From assembly GCA_964550025.1 (NCBI GenBank), contig CAZJYI010000233.1, positions 1 through 13,669 on the forward strand: a DNA stretch of 13,669 nucleotides, written 5' to 3'. The stretch is from CAZJYI01 sp964550025 (lineage in GTDB: Bacteria; Verrucomicrobiota; Kiritimatiellia; UBA8416; CAYOBW01). This document shows, piece after piece, positions 6,594 to 12,708 of the stretch (position 1 is the first letter of the stretch; each line of letters opens with the position of its first letter). A model generated the notes under the pieces. The model was not told the DNA's origin. It made no database searches and worked only from the letters and a program-made list of their open reading frames with translations. A program made the translations under genes and the position numbers.

Positions 6594-9500
6594 ATGCATC
6601 TTTCCGAAGCGGTCAGAGACGTATTCGATCCCGGTGTGCGCCGTCGGGGCGAGGCCTACGTCAATTCGCGGGTAAGCGATTTGGCGGTGCGCAACGAGAC
6701 TGCCTATGCGTCCGTTCTGGGGACGGAGCCCTACGACGTCACCATCTTCCTCTATCCCCAGGTGCCTTCCGTGGAATGGGCGTGCTCCTGCCCCTTTTTC
6801 GAGGACCATGGCCCGCTCGACCCGTGCAAGCACATCTGGGCCACGCTGCGCGCCGCCGGGGAGAAGGGCGCTCTGCGCATCGATCCGGAGCTGGCGGGAA
6901 GCATCGAGATTATGGACGACGATGTATCCGAGGACGAAGAGGAGTGGGACGACTACTGGGGCGTGCCGGATTCTGTCCGAAATACCCTCTTTCCTTCCGC
7001 CTCTCGCCAGCCGTCGTCCCCGCTCCCACCCATGTGGCGCCGGGTAATGTATACCGTGAGAGGCGCCATGGAGCGTGCGCCACGGCCCGAAGAACCGGTA
7101 AAAGGCGAGATCCTCTACGGCATCGACGTNNNNNNNNNNNNNNNNNNNNNNNNNNNNNNNNNNNNNNNNNNNNNNNNNNNNNNNNNNNNNNNNNNNNNNN
7201 NNNNNNNNNNNNNNNNNNNNNNNNNNNNNTCTGGGATGGACGCCGTGTTTCGAACGAGCTTCCCCGTTTGCGGTACGACGATGGGCCGCCGTGGGTTTTC
7301 GAGCTCTTCGTTCGCAAGGCCCCGGACCGCGAGTGCTACGTTGTTGACGGCAGGTTGACGCGAGACGACGTCAGCATGCCGCTTTCGGAGCCGTTGCTCC
7401 TGGCGAAAGAGGGCTGGGTCTTCACGAACAACAGTTTTGCCAGGCTGGAGCACGGCGATGCGTTTCCGTGGATTGCGGCGCTACGCGGTGAAGGCACGCT
7501 GGACGTTCCTCTCGCCGAGGCCGACGCGTGGTTCAGCGAATTGCTGAGTTGCGCCCGCGTGCCACCGGTCGATCTGCCCCCGGAGCTCGCGTGCGAGTTC
7601 ATCCAGGGAACACCCTCGCCCGTACTGCGCGTCAGTGCACCCCCGCGGAGCAGTGCGAACAGAGGCGCGTACTTCGGAGCAACCCTGTCGTTCGACTACG
7701 GCGAAGCGTCATGCTACCTGCATGCCGAGAACTCGCGCTGGTTCGATCCGGAAAACCGCCGCGTAATCGAGCGCGACAAGGCGGCGGAGATGGAGCTGAA
7801 GAACCGCTTGTTCGATGTTGGGTTCCGGCAACCAAAGGCGGGGAACGCCTATTCGTACGGGCAGACCGTCCACGCCGAGGTGGCGCCGAGGAAGTTCGCC
7901 GGAGCGATAAGGACTCTAATGGCCGAAGAATGGCACGTTGAAGCCGATGGCAGGAAGTGCCGCGTGGGCGGCGCCGTGAGCGTCAGTGTCAGTTCCGGGA
8001 TCGACTGGTTCGACGTCGAGGGGCACGTCAGCTTCGACGACGTTTCGGTACCCCTGCCCGCCGTCTTGGCCGCGCTGAAACGGGGCGAAACGACGATCGT
8101 GCTGGACGACGGCACTTTTGGTGTTGTCCCCGAGCAGTGGCTCAAGCGCTTTTCGCCACTGGCGGGAGCGGCGGCTTTGGACAAGGAGGGCGCACGCTTT
8201 GCCCGGTCGCAGGTTGCGTTGCTCGATGCCCTGCTTGCGGCGGAGGCGAACGTCACGTGCGACGAGACGTTTCGGCGGTTGCGCGACGAACTGCTCACCT
8301 TTTCCTCGGTCGAGCCGGCGGATCCGCCGGAGGGATTCGTGGGCGCGTTGCGCGGCTATCAGCGAGAAGGGCTGGGATGGCTGCACTTCCTGCGCCGGTT
8401 TGGCTTTGGCGGTTGCCTTGCGGACGACATGGGGCTTGGCAAGACGGTGCAGGCCCTGGCCGCGTTGGCGGGATGCTACCGCAACGGCGGCGGGACCTCC
8501 CTGGTCGTCGTGCCGCGCTCTCTCGTGCTCAACTGGATGCAGGAAGCCGAGCGCTTTGCGCCGCAACTGAAGGTGCTCAATCACACCGGCACGGACCGCC
8601 GGAAATCGACGGAACACCTGTCCGAATACGATCTCGTCTTGACGACCTACGGGACGCTTCGCCGCGACGTGACGTTTCTGCGCGAGTTTGAGTTCGAGTA
8701 CGTCATTCTCGACGAAGCCCAGGCCATCAAGAACGCGAATACGGCTGCGGCCAAGGCCGCGCGGCTGCTGCGCGGCCGCAACCGCCTGGCCATGAGCGGC
8801 ACGCCGATCGAGAATCACCTCGGCGAATTGTGGAGCCTTTTCGAATTCCTGAATCCCGGAATGCTCGGCACGGCAACCGTGTTTTCCTCGGTCACGTCGG
8901 GCAACGGTGCCAACGTTGATGGCGACATGCGCGAACTGCTTTCCCATGCACTGCGGCCCTTCATTCTGCGCCGCACCAAGCAGCAGGTGGCCTCCGATCT
9001 CCCGGAGAAGACGGAGGAGACGATCTACTGTGAGTTGGCGCCCGCTCAGCGCAAACTCTACAACGAGCTGCGCGGCTACTACCGGCAGAACCTCCTCGCC
9101 AAGGTCGACAAGACGGGAATCGGAAAGGCCAAGATCATGGTACTGGAGGCCCTGCTGCGCCTGAGGCAGGCGGCTTGCCATCCCGGCTTGATCGACAAGA
9201 AGAAGGCCGGGCACGCCAGCGCGAAGCTCGACGTGCTCCTCGGTCAGCTCGAGGACGTTGCCGCGGAAGGTCACAACGTGCTCGTCTTCTCGCAATTCAC
9301 CAGCATGCTGGCCATCGTACGCTCCCGCCTGGACACCAGGAAGATCTGCTACGAGTACCTCGATGGCCGGACGCGCAATCGAGCCGAACGCGTAGAACGT
9401 TTCCAAACAGATGCCGAATGCGGCGTCTTCCTGATAAGCCTCAAGGCGGGTGGTTTGGGTCTGAATCTGACCGCCGCGGACTACGTCGTGCTCCTTGACC

Positions 9501-9724
9501 CGTGGTGGAACCCGGCCGTCGAAGCCCAGGCCATCGACCGTGCCCACCGGATCGGCCAGACGCGGCCGGTATTCGCCTATCGCCTCGTAGCAAAAGACAC
9601 GGTTGAAGAGCGCATCCTCGAGCTTCAGAAGTCCAAAAGAGCACTGGCCGACTCCATCATCACTGCCGACAACTCCCTCATTCGCGATCTTAGCCGTGAG
9701 GACCTTGAGCTGTTGCTGGCGTAG
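6594..9724 (+). CDS. SWIM zinc-finger SNF2-family helicase, interrupted by an assembly gap
   Basis: This is a DNA-dependent ATPase of the bacterial SNF2/HepA type. Before the gap, 178 residues from ATG 6594 include a SWIM zinc finger with C64-S-C66 and C78-K-H80, then an acidic stretch near residue 115. After the gap, 830 residues run to TAG at 9722-9724. They comprise an SNF2-associated N-terminal region, then the two RecA-like lobes: ALRGYQREGLGWL (about 8350), Walker A DDMGLGKT (8424-8447), DEAQ (8711-8722), SGTPIENHLGELWSLFEFL (about 8796), the VFSQFTSML strand (about 9285), SLKAGGLGLNLTAADYVVLL (about 9436) and the arginine-finger region AHRIGQT (about 9543). The C terminus, with its conserved DLSREDLELLLA-type end, is intact. 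The two parts are in different frames; the 100 Ns explain this and it need not be a real frameshift. The ribosome-binding site is weak (GGAAC). A role in transcription recycling or genome maintenance is inferred from the family. The gene converges on the cassette array. Confidence 0.9.
7130..7229. other. Scaffold gap of exactly 100 N inside the SNF2 gene
   Basis: A run of 100 Ns is the usual placeholder for a gap of unknown size. The coding frame is frame 3 of the window before it and frame 2 after it. A continuous gene needs the true missing length to leave remainder 2 on division by 3, and 100 leaves 1. Confidence 0.95.
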
Positions 9725-9744
9725 TCGGTTTGGGAACGGACTAC
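9721..9744 (+). other. Hairpin over the SNF2 stop codon
   Basis: GTAGTC (9721-9726) pairs perfectly with GACTAC (9739-9744). After one G/G mismatch, GTT (9728-9730) pairs with AAC (9735-9737) around a TGGG loop. The SNF2 TAG stop lies in the left arm. No T tract follows, so it is not a classic intrinsic terminator. The GTAG/CTAC ends recall the two REP-like pairs. Confidence 0.45.
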
Positions 9745-9779
9745 GATTGCCTGCGGTCGTTTCTTCCTCTCTGTCCTTT

Positions 9780-9841
9780 CGCCAACGTGTCGCTGAGGAG
9801 CGGCGAGCTTGCGAGCCGTATCCTCCAGCGTGGTGTTCGGC
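9780..9841 (-). repeat. attC-like site 5 (distal end of the array)
   Basis: Minus strand, 62 bases: R'' GCCGAAC (9841-9835), spacer ACCA, L'' CGCTGGAGG (9830-9822), a 23-base centre with CGGC/GCCG pairing, L' CCTCAGCG (9798-9791), spacer ACAC, R' GTTGGCG (9786-9780). The reverse complement of L' is CGCTGAGG, which is L'' minus one central G. This single extra base is the known polarity feature of attC sites. It is the shortest site here and has a different sequence from sites 1-3. Confidence 0.75.
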
Positions 9842-9920
9842 CATGCGTCTTTCGGGGGCGCGCCAGCCGGTGCCACCACGTCCCGCTCGTCCCCGTCTCC
9901 TCTCCCCACGAGTGCCGATG

Positions 9921-10043
9921 AACCACAAAGAACGCAAAGATCGCAAAAGGGACCGGAGGCCATGCAACCGGATGGAACCGGCATCCGTGCCAGGAAACCT
10001 GACCCTTCGCGGTTTCCCCTATGTGTTCTTTGCGTTCTGGGGG
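9921..10043. repeat. Folded element bounded by inverted 9-bp repeats, inside the last cassette
   Basis: The left end has units CACAAAGAA, CGCAAAGAT and CGCAAAAGG (9924-9950). The right end has the same repeat inverted (minus strand CGCAAAGAA, CACATAGGG, 10035-10018). AGAACGCAAAGA (9929-9940) is perfectly complementary to 10027-10038. Inside are two more hairpins: CGGATG (9969-9974) with CATCCG (9982-9987), and GGAAACC (9993-9999) with GGTTTCC (10011-10017). It abuts the antitoxin stop at 10044. No protein is encoded. It looks like a small non-autonomous or extragenic palindromic element. It occupies much of the 320-base stretch between the SNF2 gene and the antitoxin gene, together with attC-like site 5. 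Confidence 0.6.
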
Positions 10044-10286
10044 CTACACGTAGTTGACGACAGGGGCGAGACGCTGGGTCTTCAAGCTCTGCTTGTGAAG
10101 CTTGATACGTTCCACCTCGTGCATGGTGTCGGCCGTCATGTAGCTCTCGCCACAGTGCGGACAAACAACAACCGGCACATTGTCGATAACGACCATGTCT
10201 TCGCCTTTTCCGTAGGCACGAGACACGTGTTTCCGTCGTGCCCCATTCTGGCCGCACGCGTCACAGGTGATCAGTTCTCTCTTCAT
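10044..10286 (-). CDS. YgiT-type zinc-finger antitoxin
   Basis: An 80-residue protein with two CxxC pairs, C8/C11 (CDACG) and C42/C45 (CPHCGE), around a strand with the VIDNVPVVVC signature of YgiT/MqsA-type zinc-finger domains. The C-terminal helix-turn-helix found in full-length MqsA is missing; only about 30 residues follow the second pair. Such short forms act as antitoxins that bind a DUF4258 or MqsR-like toxin. The ATG overlaps the toxin stop (ATGA, 10283-10286), so translation is coupled. The order is toxin first and antitoxin second, the reverse of most type II pairs but usual for MqsRA-like systems. It lies in the fifth cassette. Confidence 0.8.
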   Translation of the reverse strand: MKRELITCDACGQNGARRKHVSRAYGKGEDMVVIDNVPVVVCPHCGESYMTADTMHEVERIKLHKQSLKTQRLAPVVNYV

Positions 10287-10564
10287 AGTGCGTATACCGT
10301 CACGAAGACGGCCTTCTGTGTTATGCTGATCTTCACGACGGTCTCTGCCGGAGATCCGTCGATCGTCTGGCCTTTGATTCGGTACTTGCTCTCGGATGTT
10401 TGCCGGTCCCTCTGCTTCTCGATGATCGCCCCCGTGAGCACGATCCGCTCAAGATCATACACCGTGAGGTCGTCCGCGTCCAATTCATCCGCAGCGTGAA
10501 CAGTGACGACATACTGCCGCCGGAGCACCAGCCGCCGAATGCGATGTAGAATGCGGTCAAACAT
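10283..10564 (-). CDS. DUF4258-domain toxin of a type II toxin-antitoxin pair
   Basis: This 93-residue basic protein has the DUF4258 pattern. QYVVTVHAADELDADDLTVYDLERIVLTG covers about residues 17-45 (start QYVVTVHA, then the acidic DADDLT turn and the V-L-TG helix end). KYRIKG (about 64) and a C-terminal VVKISITQKAVFVTVYAL strand pair follow. DUF4258 proteins paired with YgiT-type zinc-finger proteins are MqsR/RelE-like mRNA-interferase candidates. Catalytic residues cannot be fixed from sequence. The start is ATG 10564, about 50 bases after attC-like site 4; a GGGG lies upstream but the ribosome-binding site is weak. The gene overlaps its antitoxin by four bases. Confidence 0.75.
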   Translation of the reverse strand: MFDRILHRIRRLVLRRQYVVTVHAADELDADDLTVYDLERIVLTGAIIEKQRDRQTSESKYRIKGQTIDGSPAETVVKISITQKAVFVTVYAL

Positions 10565-10610
10565 GGCGGCATGATCCCCAACTCATGGCGAGTTTGTCAA
10601 TCATGATGGA

Positions 10611-10688
10611 GCCGAACGCTTCGAATGAACCGTTTCGTGGCCCGCGCATTGCGCAGGTTACGAAACGTGTTCGATTCGGTTGTTGGCT
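10611..10688 (-). repeat. attC-like site 4
   Basis: Minus strand, 78 bases: R'' AGCCAAC (10688-10682), spacer AACC, L'' GAATCGAAC (10677-10669), a central stem ACGTTTCG region, L' GTTCATTC (10630-10623), spacer GAAGC, R' GTTCGGC (10617-10611). L'' equals the complement of L' plus one extra C. The centre has a perfect 8-bp stem (10631-10638 with 10660-10667) and an inner GCGC/GCGC tip. R'' fits the RYYYAAC core at six of seven positions. This is the cleanest fold in the array. Confidence 0.85.
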
Positions 10689-10691
10689 AAC

Positions 10692-10997
10692 CTATGAGAT
10701 GTCCCCAACTCTGTCTTTCCAGTACCCCGGCTTGCGGGAGCAGTGGGCCACTGCAACAACCCAGAGCGCGTTAGGCAGCGGCAGGTAGATTAGATGGAAC
10801 GGAAACCGATGGAGCAGATACTTACGAGTTCCGTAGCTATGCACTGGCCAGCGGTCGGGGGTCTCCGCGATCTGGAACATGCCATGCAGCACCTCTCGTT
10901 CCAAATCCAGTCCCAAGCCAGGCTCACGGCTTTCGTAGAAACCGATGGACTCATCGAGCTCCTCACCGGCCGCAGGATGGAAGACCACAGGGATCAA
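10692..10997 (-). CDS. RelE/ParE-superfamily toxin
   Basis: A 101-residue protein with the ParE/RelE layout: an N-terminal VVFHPAAGEELDESIGFYE strand-helix (residues about 4-22), a helix ending near residue 45, then the beta-sheet core RKYLLHRFPFHLIYL (about 59-73), LWVVAVAHCSRKPGYW and a final R. The late H-x-x-R-x-P-x-YW pattern is typical of the family. The start is TTG at 10997, sharing TTGA with the antitoxin stop (10994-10997), so translation is coupled. The target (ribosome-dependent mRNA cleavage or DNA gyrase) cannot be told from sequence. It sits three bases before attC-like site 4 in the fourth cassette. Confidence 0.85.
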   Translation of the reverse strand: MIPVVFHPAAGEELDESIGFYESREPGLGLDLEREVLHGMFQIAETPDRWPVHSYGTRKYLLHRFPFHLIYLPLPNALWVVAVAHCSRKPGYWKDRVGDIS

Positions 10998-11224
10998 TGG
11001 TACTTTTCCCTGAGCTTGGCAAAGACCTCCTCGGCGGGGATTCCCTTTACCTTGCCAGAGCGAATCTCATCCACCCGTCGCTTGATCTCCGCGTCCCAGG
11101 CCGAGGCCACGTCTTGCTCTGTCTTGTCGTCAATACTGACAATCAGCGTGTGCGCCAGCTTGGCCCGCTGCTGCTGCGGCAGATCGAGTGCATCGTGAGT
11201 TACCTTCTCGAGTGTCGTTGTCAT
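10994..11224 (-). CDS. Addiction-module antitoxin (Unstab_antitox/TIGR02574 type)
   Basis: A 76-residue acidic protein starting MTTTLEKVTHDALDLP. Features of the family are the LPQQQRAKLAHTLIVSID helix (about 15-32), then the W-DAEIKRRVDEIRSGKVKGIPAEEVFAKLR segment (about 43-72, read as W-x-x-EI-x-RR, then SGKVKGIPAEEVF) that wraps the toxin. The start at 11224 is preferred because the family begins here. The 12 extra in-frame residues up to 11260 look non-native and overlap a candidate promoter. There is no clear ribosome-binding site before this ATG. The gene is the first of the pair with the RelE/ParE toxin. Confidence 0.85.
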   Translation of the reverse strand: MTTTLEKVTHDALDLPQQQRAKLAHTLIVSIDDKTEQDVASAWDAEIKRRVDEIRSGKVKGIPAEEVFAKLREKYH

Positions 11225-11230
11225 GGCCAG

Positions 11231-11260
11231 ACAATACCACAGAGACGGTCGCTGCGGCAA
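11231..11260 (-). promoter_or_regulatory. Candidate cassette-borne promoter for the RelE/ParE toxin-antitoxin pair
   Basis: On the minus strand TTGCCG (11260-11255) and TATTGT (11236-11231) are 18 bases apart, each matching the consensus at four of six positions. Transcription would begin at or next to the ATG at 11224, giving a leaderless or nearly leaderless mRNA. That would fit the missing ribosome-binding site. Toxin-antitoxin cassettes usually carry their own promoter. Confidence 0.3.
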
Positions 11261-11270
11261 TTCCTTCCAC

Positions 11271-11352
11271 AGGCAACGTCGTGCCTGACCATCCTTGGAA
11301 AGTCGTGCGTAGCGCGGCTTTTCAAGGTATGTGTCCAGGCATCTTGTTGTGA
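11271..11352 (-). repeat. attC-like site 3
   Basis: Minus strand, 82 bases: R'' TCACAAC (11352-11346), spacer AAGA, L'' TGCCTGGAC (11341-11333), L' GTCAGGCA (11289-11282), spacer CGAC, R' GTTGCCT (11277-11271). L'' has one extra G relative to the complement of L'. The centre pairs CCTTG/CAAGG (11293-11297 with 11323-11327) and AAAG/CTTT, and contains AAGCCGCGC as in sites 1 and 2. The cores fit RYYYAAC and GTTRRRY only partly. Confidence 0.75.
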
Positions 11353-11367
11353 ACCTCTTGATCCTCC

Positions 11368-12024
11368 CTATTCCCTCTCTCGGTACTGCTTGATCTGGTG
11401 CGGCAGGTCATAGAGATACTCGAGAAGGAAGTCGAGGAAGCGGACAACGTCCTTCGCATCCTGCGGATCGGTCGCATCCTGTTCGGGTTTCGGATGAGCG
11501 GAATCGTTGCCAAGTTCACGGACGTTGTCCGACCACTCCTTCATCAGGGGAGGAAGAATGCCTTGCTTGGCAAGGGATTCGATCTCCTGCTTGAGATTCC
11601 TCCCTTCTGCCTTGTGGTCACGAAGGGCAAGTTGGAGGGCGCTGCGGGCCATGAGGGCCGCAGCGTCCCAGTTTCCATCACGCAGATTTCGTTTTGCCTG
11701 CAGCCAATACCGGCCAATGGCCTCTGGCCAGTGGTCGGGATACTTCTCCAGTTTCATGGGCCAAGGGAGCACGCGGTACGCGTGCAGGCCTTGGCTGCCT
11801 CCCATGGAACTGGCAGACCAGAGCACCATGACGTAGCCCTTGCAGTTGCCGCACTCCAGTGTGTCGAAATTCAGAACCTTGCGATCACGCTGGTGCTTCT
11901 TCTCCGCATGGAATGCGGTCTTGAAATTGCCCCGTTCCATACAGAACGGGCAAGTGATCTGGTACACGGCCAGTTCGTTGCCGTGTTGGCCGTAGCCCTC
12001 GCCAAGTCCCCACCAACTCTCCAT
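11368..12024 (-). CDS. Zinc-ribbon DUF4145 (HEPN-like) protein, third cassette
   Basis: A 218-residue protein. The N-terminal half has two cysteine pairs, C25/C28 (CPFC) and C58/C61 (CGNC), a zinc ribbon. The C-terminal half (about 105-210) is the DUF4145 helical domain: WDAAALMARSALQLALRD (119-136), LKQEIESLAKQGILP (144-158), then RELGNDSAHP (169-178), the HEPN-like R-x-GN-x-x-H core, and a hydrophobic last helix. DUF4145 occurs in restriction- and defence-linked proteins and in mobile regions, but its reaction here is unknown. The start is ATG 12024 behind a purine-rich GAGAGAGCC, 27 bases after attC-like site 2. The stop is 15 bases before site 3. There is no signal peptide. A defence role is a guess from context. 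Confidence 0.8.
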   Translation of the reverse strand: MESWWGLGEGYGQHGNELAVYQITCPFCMERGNFKTAFHAEKKHQRDRKVLNFDTLECGNCKGYVMVLWSASSMGGSQGLHAYRVLPWPMKLEKYPDHWPEAIGRYWLQAKRNLRDGNWDAAALMARSALQLALRDHKAEGRNLKQEIESLAKQGILPPLMKEWSDNVRELGNDSAHPKPEQDATDPQDAKDVVRFLDFLLEYLYDLPHQIKQYRERE

Positions 12025-12050
12025 TTCTGGCTCTCTCTTTCTTCTTCAGT

Positions 12051-12131
12051 TCACAACGCCCACCTTGACCGGCGCAAGTGAGGCGCGCGAAGCGCGGCTT
12101 ACTTGCGTACGTGTCGAAGGTGTTGTTGGTG
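12051..12131 (-). repeat. attC-like site 2
   Basis: Minus strand, 81 bases: R'' CACCAAC (12131-12125), spacer AAC, L'' ACCTTCGAC (12121-12113), L' GTCAAGGT (12069-12062), spacer GGGC, R' GTTGTGA (12057-12051). L'' equals the complement of L' plus one extra C. The centre pairs CGCAAGT (12073-12079) with ACTTGCG (12101-12107) and contains AAGCCGCGC. The upstream gene's stop codon (12099-12101) lies inside the site. Confidence 0.8.
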
Positions 12132-12626
12132 CTTCTCCCTGATGTCTGTCAGTCCCTGTTCCCGGATCAGTTCATCGAAAGCGTCTGTCGATTCCCACGT
12201 GACGGAGCCGTCGGCGAAGAGGACATTGGCTCCCTTGCCAGCGTGATTCTCCGGTGGGCAGAAGGCCTGTACGACTTGAGGGGGCGCGTTGCTCGCGAGA
12301 GGAACGCAGACATAGGACGTCCAATCCATCAGATTCGTGAGGGCGCCCGTCGGGCGGCCGCACGATGGGCACCAGAAGATCCTCGGATTGGGGCCGATGT
12401 AGTCAGGGACCAAGTCAGCAAGCGTAGGCGGCCACTGATCGGCGTGATCCATTTGGTACATTTTGCTCGCTTTCCCGATCTGCGCCAGATTGGACATGCA
12501 GCGTCCACGACGGCCGCCGCCGCATGGTCTTGCTCGTGCGCCGGCCAGCCAGACGATGGCGAACCAGCATGCCGTCCCGACGAGGGCAACAGCGATCATG
12601 ATCAGGATGGTTCTCTTCATCTTCAT
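12099..12626 (-). CDS. H-X9-DG domain pseudopilin-like protein, second cassette
   Basis: A 175-residue protein starting at ATG 12626, the first ATG after attC-like site 1, only eight bases past the start of the R' GTT. The N terminus is basic then hydrophobic (MKMKRTILIMIAVALVGTAC, TM about 5-29), so it is membrane-anchored or exported. It lacks the classic prepilin (G/A)FTLIE cleavage motif. CMSNLAQIGKASKMYQMDHADQWPPTL (about 43-69) matches the C-x-NL-x-QIG...MY helix of DUF1559-type pseudopilins. FWCPSC (84-89) follows. H129 followed by exactly nine residues and D139-G140 (in FADGSVTW) is the H-X9-DG signature, typical of Planctomycetes, Verrucomicrobia and Lentisphaerae. The last ten residues (HQQHLRHVRK) are encoded by attC-like site 2. 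Function is unknown; it is unusual cargo for an integron cassette. Confidence 0.75.
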   Translation of the reverse strand: MKMKRTILIMIAVALVGTACWFAIVWLAGARARPCGGGRRGRCMSNLAQIGKASKMYQMDHADQWPPTLADLVPDYIGPNPRIFWCPSCGRPTGALTNLMDWTSYVCVPLASNAPPQVVQAFCPPENHAGKGANVLFADGSVTWESTDAFDELIREQGLTDIREKHQQHLRHVRK

Positions 12627-12627
12627 G

Positions 12628-12708
12628 CACCAACGCTCACCTTGACGGTTCGTCTGGAGACGCGCTCGGCGCGGCTTCAGGCGATACCTGTCCAAGGTGT
12701 TGTTCGCT
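12628..12708 (-). repeat. attC-like site 1
   Basis: Minus strand, 81 bases: R'' AGCGAAC (12708-12702), spacer AAC, L'' ACCTTGGAC (12698-12690), L' GTCAAGGT (12646-12639), spacer GAGC, R' GTTGGTG (12634-12628). L'' has one extra G relative to the complement of L'. The centre pairs TCGTCTG (12650-12656) with CAGGCGA (12678-12684) at six of seven positions and contains AAGCCGCGC. The L boxes are almost those of site 2, while the central stem differs. Confidence 0.8.

Noticed and set aside
6776..7129. Open frame 6776-9724 suggesting an SNF2 gene start at 6776
   Set aside because: Before the gap this frame gives an Arg-rich nonsense translation, while the frame from 6594 carries the SWIM zinc finger. 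The two frames only join because of the arbitrary 100-N length.
7916..9967. 683-codon open frame on the minus strand
   Set aside because: It is the antisense shadow of the SNF2 gene, with no domain. GC-rich codon use keeps antisense frames open.
9603..10499. 298-codon plus-strand frame
   Set aside because: It overlaps the SNF2 end, attC-like site 5, the folded repeat and both antisense toxin-antitoxin genes, and has no coherent protein features.
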